From Verrucomicrobia bacterium UBA1412 (GTDB lineage Bacteria > Verrucomicrobiota > Verrucomicrobiia > Limisphaerales > UBA1412), in the NCBI GenBank assembly GCA_002305615.1, contig DBPU01000047.1:4802-10105 (forward strand): a stretch of DNA of 5,304 nucleotides, in the 5' to 3' direction. Positions within the stretch are counted from its first letter, which is position 1, and each line of letters starts with the position of its first letter. Made by a program: the position numbers and the translations under genes. Below the pieces are notes generated by a model. It did no database searches, had not been told where the DNA came from, and saw nothing but the letters and a program-made list of their open reading frames with translations. Positions 1-5,304 of the stretch are shown here, one piece after another.

Positions 1-551
1 TGGGAACTCCGGTGGATGACCAGATCGCAAACCTGATCATTGCACAGTTACTGTTCTTGCAAATGACCGATCCTAAGAAAGATATCCATCTTTATATCAA
101 TTCTCCGGGCGGAAGCGTCTCGGCCGGTCTGGCAATTTACGACACCATGCAGTTTCTCTCCTGCGACGTCAATACCTACTGCATCGGCATGGCAGCCAGC
201 ATGGGAGCCGTTCTCCTGAGCGGCGGCACCAAGGGTAAACGCTTTGCCTTGCCCAATTCCACTGTCATGATTCATCAGGTTCTGGGCGGCGCTGAGGGTC
301 AGGCCTCCGATGTCGTTATCCGCACCAACTACATGGTCCGGCTTAAAAAGAGAATTCACAAGATACTCTCCGAGCACACCGGTAAGCCCGTGGCGCAGAT
401 CAAAAAGGATTGCGACCGCGACAACTTCATGATGGCCGAAGAGGCCTGTAAATATGGTCTGGTGGATGAAGTCGTGAAAGCCAGGAAAGATATCCCCCTT
501 ATTCAAGGTCAGAGCATCGATACCCCAGAGAGCAGCCCGAAGAAGAAGTAG
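1..551 (+). CDS. clpP: ATP-dependent Clp protease proteolytic subunit ClpP (5' truncated)
   Basis: ClpP is the serine peptidase that forms the double-heptamer chamber of the cytoplasmic ClpXP/ClpAP proteases. The reading frame is open to the window edge: the codons before the GTG at 12 read G-T-P, matching the conserved 'LGTPVDDQIANL' start of the ClpP core. GTG12 is therefore an internal valine, and roughly 35-50 N-terminal residues, including any propeptide, lie upstream. Counting from GTG12, the catalytic triad is intact: Ser63 (in GMAASMGA, codon 198-200), His88 (in MIHQ) and Asp137 (in DRDNF), with the same spacing as E. coli Ser97/His122/Asp171. The C-terminus runs about 20 residues beyond the E. 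coli end and finishes in a Ser/Pro/Lys-rich tail (SPKKK). The TAG stop is 3 bases before clpX, the classic clpP-clpX arrangement. Identification is secure; only the true start is unknown. Confidence 0.97.
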   Translation, partial: GTPVDDQIANLIIAQLLFLQMTDPKKDIHLYINSPGGSVSAGLAIYDTMQFLSCDVNTYCIGMAASMGAVLLSGGTKGKRFALPNSTVMIHQVLGGAEGQASDVVIRTNYMVRLKKRIHKILSEHTGKPVAQIKKDCDRDNFMMAEEACKYGLVDEVVKARKDIPLIQGQSIDTPESSPKKK

Positions 552-554
552 CTC

Positions 555-1853
555 ATGGCAAAACATCATTTACGTTGTGAATTCTGTGGTCGGGAAGCGT
601 CCTCTACCCTGAAGGTTCTTCAGGGAGGCAATTCAAGCATCTGCAAAGAATGCGCTCTGGTGATTTCCAATATCTTCAGCGGTAATTCTTCCACAATCGG
701 TCCGGTGGACAGCGATCCAGCGCCCGAGCTCAAAAAAGTCCCTACCCCGAGCGAGATTAAGGCCACTCTGGATGGTTACTGCATCGGCCAGGAGGATGCC
801 AAGCGCACCCTCTCTGTGGCTGTTCATAATCATTACAAGCGAATCCTCTGCGAGCGCAAAGGCTCGAAATATGCGGATAAGCTCTCTGAGACGCTTTCCA
901 ATGTAGAGCTGGAGAAGACGAACGTCCTTTTGATCGGCCCGACCGGTTCGGGCAAAACGCTTTTAGCCAGAACGCTGGCCCGTGTCCTGAACGTTCCTTT
1001 CGCCATTTCCGACGCCACCACCGTGACCGAGGCCGGTTACGTGGGTGAAGATGTAGAGAATATCATTTTGCGGCTGGTCCAGAACGCCGACTACAATATC
1101 GAGCGTGCGCAGATCGGTATCGTCTACATTGATGAGATCGATAAAATCGCCCGCAAGACCGAGAACGTTTCTATTACCCGCGACGTTTCGGGCGAGGGTG
1201 TCCAGCAGGCTTTGCTCAAAATACTGGAGGGGACCATCTGCAACGTGCCTCCTCAGGGCGGCCGCAAGCATCCGCATCAGGAGCTCCTGCAGGTCGATAC
1301 CCGCAATATCCTTTTTATCTGCGGAGGCGCCTTCGTGGGGCTGGATAAGATTATTCAGCGCCGTGTGGGTACCCGCTCCATGGGCTTTACCAATAAAAGC
1401 GCCGAGAATTCGCACGAAGAAAAGCAGTCTCTTTCTCTCTTTAAACAGGTTGAGCCCGAAGACCTCGTTACTTTCGGTTTTATCCCGGAGTTCGTCGGCC
1501 GGTTGCCGATGGTGACCCTCCTGGAGGAGCTCACCGTGGAACAGATGGTCGAGGTCATGACCACAACGCGCAATGCGCTGACCCTGCAATACGAAAAGCT
1601 TTTTGCAATGGATGGATTCTCTCTGAGGTTTACCCCCGAATCCCTCAAGACGCTGGCTGCCCAGGCTCTTGAGAAAGGCACCGGCGTGCGGGCTCTGCGT
1701 GGCCTGATGGAGCGGCTCATGATGAATACGATGTATGAGCTCTCCAGTCTCCCCGAGGGTGCCACCGTCATGATCACTTCCGACGTGGTGCGCGGGAAAG
1801 AAAAACCGGTTTTGATCAAAAAGAAGAAGGGTAAAACAGGAACTGAAGAATGA
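555..1853 (+). CDS. clpX: ATP-dependent Clp protease ATP-binding subunit ClpX
   Basis: ClpX is the hexameric AAA+ unfoldase that recognises tagged proteins (such as ssrA-tagged ones), unfolds them with ATP and feeds them to ClpP. At 432 residues it is full length (E. coli has 424). An N-terminal zinc-binding domain has Cys8, Cys11, Cys30 and Cys33 with the usual spacing. The AAA+ module shows Walker A GPTGSGKT (128-135), pore-1 loop GYVG (161-164), Walker B with Asp193-Glu194 (IVYIDEIDK), the SITRDVSGEGVQQ segment (206-218), the RKH pore-entry loop (237-239), the ClpP-docking loop as MGF (276-278), an arginine finger Arg316 in IPEFVGRLP, and sensor-2 Arg379 in GTGVRALRG. The C-terminus is lysine-rich (IKKKKGK, 421-427). 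ATG555 is 3 bases after the clpP stop; the preceding purine-rich GAAGAAGAAG lies inside clpP and is only a weak ribosome binding site, so translational coupling is likely. No missing residue is seen; very sure. Confidence 0.98.
   Translation: MAKHHLRCEFCGREASSTLKVLQGGNSSICKECALVISNIFSGNSSTIGPVDSDPAPELKKVPTPSEIKATLDGYCIGQEDAKRTLSVAVHNHYKRILCERKGSKYADKLSETLSNVELEKTNVLLIGPTGSGKTLLARTLARVLNVPFAISDATTVTEAGYVGEDVENIILRLVQNADYNIERAQIGIVYIDEIDKIARKTENVSITRDVSGEGVQQALLKILEGTICNVPPQGGRKHPHQELLQVDTRNILFICGGAFVGLDKIIQRRVGTRSMGFTNKSAENSHEEKQSLSLFKQVEPEDLVTFGFIPEFVGRLPMVTLLEELTVEQMVEVMTTTRNALTLQYEKLFAMDGFSLRFTPESLKTLAAQALEKGTGVRALRGLMERLMMNTMYELSSLPEGATVMITSDVVRGKEKPVLIKKKKGKTGTEE
1838..1841 (+). promoter_or_regulatory. 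Ribosome binding site of the aminotransferase gene
   Basis: AGGA lies 8 bases before ATG1850, inside the last codons of clpX. It supports this ATG as the start and, with the ATGA stop/start overlap at 1850-1853, suggests that ribosomes finishing clpX can re-initiate here. Confidence 0.6.
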
Positions 1854-3043
1854 GCTCGCCAAAAGGACCGTCCCGGTTTGTCGCTGAACATGTCCGGAGC
1901 ATTCCCTATTCGGGAATTCGTGATTTTTTTGATATCGTTCAAGGTGTGCCTGACGTGATTTCTCTGGGGATTGGCGAGCCGGATTTCGTCACTCCCTGGC
2001 GCATCCGCGAGGCCGCTATTTACAGTCTGGAGAGTGGCCACACCTCCTACACCGCCAACCTGGGTTTGCCGCGTCTGCGCGAAGAGATCAGTGCCTATGT
2101 CGCGGCCTATTATCACGTTAATTACAATCCCAAAAATGAAGTGCTGGTCACCGTTGGGGTGAGCCAGGCACTGGACCTGGCTCTGCGGGCGACGATCAAT
2201 CCCGGCGATGAGTTCCTTTATCACGAGCCCTGCTATGTCAGCTATGCACCGAGCATCAACCTGGTGCATGGGCATCCGCGCCAGGTTCACTGCTCGGTTC
2301 AGAGCAAGTTTGCCGTGACGCCGCAGGCTCTGGAAGAAGCGCTGACCGATAATATCCGGGCTATTATCCTGAATTTCCCGACGAATCCCACCGGTGGCAC
2401 GATGAGCCGCGAAGAGCTCGAGGCCGTCGCCAAGATCATCCAGAAGCGCGATATTCTGGTTATTACCGATGAGGTCTATTCGGAGCTGACCTTCGAGGGT
2501 GAGCATACGAGCATCGCCTCTCTGCCGGGGATGAAGGAGCGGACTCTCTTTTTGCACGGATTTTCCAAGGCTTTCGCCATGACCGGCTTCCGTATCGGCT
2601 ATGCCTGCGGTCCTGCTGAGCTGATCGAGGCGATGATGAAGATCCATCAGTATTCCATGCTCTGTGCCGGGACGGCTTCCCAGGAGGCTGCCATCGAGGC
2701 TTTGCGTCATGGCCGGCCTGATACCCTCGAGATGCGCGATCAATATAAGCTTCGGCGTAATTACATCGTGGGTGCTTTGAATTCGATGGGCCTGAGCTGC
2801 CACATGCCGCGCGGCTCCTTCTATGCTTTTCCTTCAATCGCTTCCACCGGGCTTTCCTCCAAAGAATTCGCCGGACGGCTGGTGAATGAAAAGAAAGTGG
2901 CCTGCATTCCGGGTGATGCGTTCGGCCCCAGCGGTGAGGGTTTCCTCCGTTGCTGTTTTGCCACGAGTCTGGATAAAATCGAAATCGCCATGGAAAGGAT
3001 GGCGAAGTTCGTCTCCGAGGTTCGGGACGGAAGGAATAAGTAA
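1850..3043 (+). CDS. Class I/II pyridoxal-phosphate aminotransferase
   Basis: This is a fold-type I PLP-dependent aminotransferase of 397 residues, a normal length, expected to move an amino group between an amino acid and a 2-oxo acid in the cytoplasm. Visible family motifs are SLGIGEPDF (38-46), the TSYTANLGLPRLR segment (65-77) near the substrate site, NFPTNPTGG with Asn179 (PLP ring contact), DEVY with Asp207 (pyridine nitrogen) and Tyr210, HGFSKAFAMTGFRIGY with the Schiff-base Lys240 and phosphate-binding Arg248, and FLRCCF with Arg367, the expected substrate alpha-carboxylate ligand. The N-terminal 'SGIRDFFDIV' plus 'ISLGIGEPDF' pattern resembles the PatA/AspC-like subgroup (class I-gamma). 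The amino acid substrate cannot be read from sequence: aspartate, aromatic amino acids, alanine or methionine-salvage substrates are all possible, so no symbol is given. The start is fixed by a good AGGA site and the 4-base overlap with clpX. All key catalytic residues are present, so an active enzyme is expected. Confidence 0.93.
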   Translation: MSSPKGPSRFVAEHVRSIPYSGIRDFFDIVQGVPDVISLGIGEPDFVTPWRIREAAIYSLESGHTSYTANLGLPRLREEISAYVAAYYHVNYNPKNEVLVTVGVSQALDLALRATINPGDEFLYHEPCYVSYAPSINLVHGHPRQVHCSVQSKFAVTPQALEEALTDNIRAIILNFPTNPTGGTMSREELEAVAKIIQKRDILVITDEVYSELTFEGEHTSIASLPGMKERTLFLHGFSKAFAMTGFRIGYACGPAELIEAMMKIHQYSMLCAGTASQEAAIEALRHGRPDTLEMRDQYKLRRNYIVGALNSMGLSCHMPRGSFYAFPSIASTGLSSKEFAGRLVNEKKVACIPGDAFGPSGEGFLRCCFATSLDKIEIAMERMAKFVSEVRDGRNK

Positions 3044-3084
3044 AACAACGGGCCCCGGGCGAAATCTGAAAAATACCTCTTCAT
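3044..3084 (+). other. Short intergenic gap before a TTG start
   Basis: These 41 bases contain a GC-rich run (GGGCCCCGGGC near 3051-3061) followed by an A-rich stretch. There is no clear Shine-Dalgarno sequence before TTG3085, no stem followed by a T run, and no recognisable promoter. An in-frame TGA at 3067-3069 prevents the downstream gene from starting any further upstream; the codons between it and the TTG are AAA ATA CCT CTT CAT, none of them a usual start. Confidence 0.55.
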
Positions 3085-3966
3085 TTGTCGGCACTTCTCA
3101 CCCATATTCAACATTATTGCCTGCAGGACGGCCCGGGCATCCGCACGACGGTGTTTTTCAAAGGCTGCCCTCTGCAATGCCGGTGGTGCCATAATCCGGA
3201 GGCGATTTCTCCGAAGCCCGAAGTTCTCCTGAGCGAGGCCAAATGCATCCGGTGCGGCGAGTGCTTCAAACCTTGCTCGCATCAAACCTCCTCAAATCTT
3301 TCACGCGCACGCTGCCCCGAGTGCCGTTACAGATGCCCGACTCTGGCGCGGCAGATTTCGGGCACCCGCTACACGGTGGAGGCTCTCCTGAAAGAGCTTC
3401 TCCGAGACCGTCTCTTTTATGAAGAAAGCCGCGGGGGTGTGACTTTCTCCGGAGGCGAGCCGTTGTTGCAAGCCGACTTTCTGAGGAAACTCCTGCCCGA
3501 GCTTAAACGCGAAGAAATCTCGGTGGCGCTGGATACCTGCGGATTTGCGCCCGAAGAAGTTTTTCTGGAAATCGCTCTTCAATGCTCTCTGATTCTTTTT
3601 GACCTGAAGATGGTCTCGCCTGAGCTCCATCTCCAATATACGGGCCGCTCCAATGAGCTCATTCTGCAAAATCTTGAGAGCCTCACCCGAAGAGCGGATG
3701 CGCCCCGGCTCTGGCTGCGGATTCCCGTTATCCCCGGGGTGAATGATTCTGAAGTCGAACTTGAAGTCCTGCTCAGGAAGTTAGAATCTCTCGGCGGCAT
3801 TGAGCAAATTCATTTACTGCCCTATCACAAAATTGGTTTGGAGAAATATGCGCGGCTGGGTCGTCGTTCTCCTCTGGAGGACTTGGAAGCTCCCTCTGCC
3901 GCTTCGATGGAGAGGCTCCTCGAGCGTTTCAAAGAAGTTCATCCGCGCGTAAAAATCGGAGGCTAG
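3085..3966 (+). CDS. Glycyl-radical enzyme activating enzyme (radical SAM, PflA-like with ferredoxin-type insert)
   Basis: Enzymes of this family reductively cleave S-adenosylmethionine at a [4Fe-4S] cluster and use the 5'-deoxyadenosyl radical to install a glycyl radical on a partner enzyme. The 293-residue protein opens with the family signature DGPGIRTTVFFKGC, whose CX3CX2C cluster is Cys28/Cys32/Cys35 followed by HNPE. Also present are the GGE SAM-binding motif in TFSGGEPLLQ (120-129), DTCGF (150-154) and FDLKM (172-176). Between them lies a ferredoxin-like insert: Cys54/57/60/64 with regular spacing, then Cys77/80/84, where a first cysteine expected at residue 74 is Arg (CGC). The insert separates it from the shorter PflA that activates pyruvate formate-lyase and places it with activases of dehydratase, decarboxylase and lyase type glycyl enzymes. 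The TTG start gives the usual distance of about 20 residues to GIRT, and no other start fits. No glycyl radical enzyme is in view, so the target is unknown. The family call is firm; the target is not. Confidence 0.93.
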   Translation: MSALLTHIQHYCLQDGPGIRTTVFFKGCPLQCRWCHNPEAISPKPEVLLSEAKCIRCGECFKPCSHQTSSNLSRARCPECRYRCPTLARQISGTRYTVEALLKELLRDRLFYEESRGGVTFSGGEPLLQADFLRKLLPELKREEISVALDTCGFAPEEVFLEIALQCSLILFDLKMVSPELHLQYTGRSNELILQNLESLTRRADAPRLWLRIPVIPGVNDSEVELEVLLRKLESLGGIEQIHLLPYHKIGLEKYARLGRRSPLEDLEAPSAASMERLLERFKEVHPRVKIGG

Positions 3967-3984
3967 AAACAGGGGAAGCACCCC

Positions 3985-3990
3985 GGAAAG
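3985..3990 (+). promoter_or_regulatory. Probable ribosome binding site of rimO
   Basis: GGAAAG ends 4 bases before ATG3995. It is a modest Shine-Dalgarno match at a slightly short distance. It would sit 10 bases before the second in-frame ATG at 4001, so that start two codons later cannot be excluded; the resulting proteins differ by only two residues. Confidence 0.45.
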
Positions 3991-3994
3991 CGAA

Positions 3995-5304
3995 ATGAAA
4001 ATGGAAAAAGAAAAACTGAAAATAGCCCTGATCTCTCTGGGTTGTGCCAAGAATCTGGTCGATTCAGAGGTGGTTCTGGGAAGCCTTTTGCAGCATGACA
4101 TGGCGCTGACGACCGACACCGCCGATGCCGACGTCCTCCTGATCAATACCTGCTCATTTATCGAATCGGCTCAGGAGGAGAGCATCAGCGTGATTCTGGA
4201 GGCGGGTCAGCGCACGGTTCCCGGGGTGGGACGTGAGTACCCGGAGCAGGCGATCGTGGTGACCGGCTGCCTGCCGCAGCGCTTTGCAAATGATTTACCG
4301 GCGTTGATGCCCGAGGTCGATGCCTTCATGGGTGTGGATCAATTGGAGGAAGCTCCCAAAATTATTCGCCAGGCGATTGCACGCCGCAAAGAGGTTCTGA
4401 AGATTTGGGCCCAGCATTCCAACCCGCGTAAAGCCCCGACTCTGCCGCCGCCTTCCATCAAAGTGACCCGCCGTCCGGTCTATATTCACTCGGCCAAAAC
4501 GCCGCGGCTGGGGCTCACTCCCAAGCATTTTACCTATCTCAAAATCGCAGAGGGCTGCAATCACTCCTGCACCTTCTGCGCGATCCCCCAGATTCGCGGC
4601 CGTTACCGCAGCCGCATGCCCGATGATGTTCTGGAAGAGGCTCGCCAGGCCCTCAAAAATGGAGTCCGTGAGCTGAATTTAATTTCTCAGGATACGACCT
4701 GGTATGGGCGCGACCTGATTCGTCAGGCACGGAAATCACCTTCTTCGCTGAAGCTTCCCGCTGAAATTACCTCTGAAGAACAAGACCGAGCCGGCCTGAT
4801 CGCCTATCTTTTGCGAAAAGTGAGCGCTTTGCGCGGTGATTTCTGGGTCCGCCTGCTCTATACGCACCCGGCCCATTGGAGCCCGGAGCTCATCGAAGCG
4901 ATGGCACGGGCCAAAAAAGCGGTCAAATATGTCGATATCCCCCTGCAGCATATCCACCCGGTCATGCTTGAGAGGATGGGCCGCCGGACTCCGGAGAAAG
5001 CAATCCGCAAGCTTCTGGAGGAGATTCGCCGGGGGATTCCCGGGGTCACGCTGCGAACCACTTTCATTGTCGGCTTCCCGGGCGAAACCGATGAATATTT
5101 CCAGAGCCTCCTCGATTTCGTAGCCGAGCAGCGCTTCCAGAAGGTCGGCGCATTTATCTATTCGGCCCAGGAAGGCACCCGGGCCGGCGTCATGACCGGC
5201 ACCGTCCCCGAAGCGCTCAAGCGTAAACGGCTGGAGCGACTGATGCGGTTGCAGCGCGACATTTCCCTCAAGGCCCATCAGGAAGAGGTCGGCAGCCTCC
5301 AGCG
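3995..5304 (+). CDS. rimO: Ribosomal protein S12 methylthiotransferase RimO (3' truncated)
   Basis: RimO is a radical SAM enzyme with two Fe-S clusters that adds a methylthio group to a conserved aspartate of ribosomal protein S12. The frame is open from ATG3995 to the window end (436 codons visible). The N-terminal methylthiotransferase domain has its three cluster cysteines: Cys17 in SLGCAKNLVDSE, Cys53 in INTCSF and Cys92 in TGCLPQR. The radical SAM cluster is Cys188/Cys192/Cys195 in EGCNHSCTFCAIPQIRGR, followed by ISQDTTWYG, DIPLQH and TTFIVGFPGET. SLGCAKNLVDSE, LTPKHF before the second cluster, and ISQDT point to RimO rather than its tRNA-modifying paralogue MiaB. The visible part ends about where the C-terminal TRAM domain, which binds S12, begins. 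Compared with E. coli RimO as I remember it, there are extra residues near 70-85, in the linker near 137-175 and near 241-265. The gene starts 28 bases after the activase stop, probably in the same operon. Confidence 0.95.
   Translation, partial: MKMEKEKLKIALISLGCAKNLVDSEVVLGSLLQHDMALTTDTADADVLLINTCSFIESAQEESISVILEAGQRTVPGVGREYPEQAIVVTGCLPQRFANDLPALMPEVDAFMGVDQLEEAPKIIRQAIARRKEVLKIWAQHSNPRKAPTLPPPSIKVTRRPVYIHSAKTPRLGLTPKHFTYLKIAEGCNHSCTFCAIPQIRGRYRSRMPDDVLEEARQALKNGVRELNLISQDTTWYGRDLIRQARKSPSSLKLPAEITSEEQDRAGLIAYLLRKVSALRGDFWVRLLYTHPAHWSPELIEAMARAKKAVKYVDIPLQHIHPVMLERMGRRTPEKAIRKLLEEIRRGIPGVTLRTTFIVGFPGETDEYFQSLLDFVAEQRFQKVGAFIYSAQEGTRAGVMTGTVPEALKRKRLERLMRLQRDISLKAHQEEVGSLQ

Noticed and set aside
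12..14. GTG as the start codon of clpP
   Set aside because: The frame continues upstream with G-T-P, matching the conserved ClpP core, and starting here would remove the N-terminal region of the protein. The gene is simply cut by the window edge.
963..1862. A 299-codon minus-strand frame opposite clpX
   Set aside because: Antisense shadow of clpX; His- and Gln-rich composition typical of reversed coding sequence, no recognisable motif.
1355..2803. A 482-codon open frame on the minus strand opposite clpX and the aminotransferase
   Set aside because: It lies wholly antisense to two genes with intact family motifs, its translation resembles no family I know, and it is low in recognisable domain structure. 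Long antisense frames are common in GC-rich coding DNA.
3051..3061. GC-rich GGGCCCCGGGC run as an operator or attenuator
   Set aside because: It contains two overlapping 6-base palindromes expected by chance in GC-rich DNA, with no longer symmetry or T run to support a regulatory role.
2886..3194. A 102-codon plus-strand frame bridging the aminotransferase and activase
   Set aside because: It overlaps the conserved C-terminus of the aminotransferase and the DGPGIRTT motif of the activase in another frame, so it is a shadow of both.
3972..3984. Possible terminator hairpin GGGG-AAGCA-CCCC between the activase and rimO
   Set aside because: The stem is only 4 base pairs and no T run follows, so it is unlikely to end transcription; at most it is a minor structure ahead of rimO.
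4736..5278. A 180-codon minus-strand frame opposite rimO
   Set aside because: It is antisense to the conserved radical SAM portion of rimO and shows no family motif.

Overview
The window holds five tightly packed genes, all on the + strand: clpP (5' end cut off by the window edge), clpX, a class I/II PLP aminotransferase, a glycyl-radical-enzyme activating enzyme, and rimO (3' end cut off). Gaps between genes run from a 4-base overlap to about 40 bases. I see no convincing terminator or promoter between them, so a single polycistronic unit is the simplest reading. There are no RNA genes, insertion sequences, CRISPR arrays or long repeats.

The organism is a bacterium with moderately GC-rich DNA. 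The RimO sequence is the best taxonomic clue. It has long insertions relative to E. coli RimO and a 'GDFWVRLLYTHPAHWSPEL' segment that I associate with Verrucomicrobiota and relatives in the PVC group. This assignment is from memory of family sequences, not from a search. A glycyl-radical activase, an oxygen-sensitive chemistry, hints at an anaerobic or facultative lifestyle.

Layout: 1-551 encodes the ClpP protease subunit and 555-1853 the ClpX AAA+ unfoldase; together they form the ClpXP protease. The aminotransferase (1850-3043) starts inside the clpX stop codon (ATGA overlap), so its translation is probably coupled to clpX. At 3085-3966, from a TTG start, lies a radical SAM activase of the type with an inserted ferredoxin-like domain. 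Its glycyl radical enzyme partner is not in the window, and the second Fe-S motif of its insert lacks one cysteine. From 3995 to the window end is RimO, the radical SAM methylthiotransferase of ribosomal protein S12, running off the edge at the start of its TRAM domain.

Most of this is housekeeping: protein quality control, amino acid metabolism and ribosome modification. The part that deserves attention is the orphan activase with its altered Fe-S insert, placed between an aminotransferase and rimO in a clp operon. I do not see evidence for a wholly new system.
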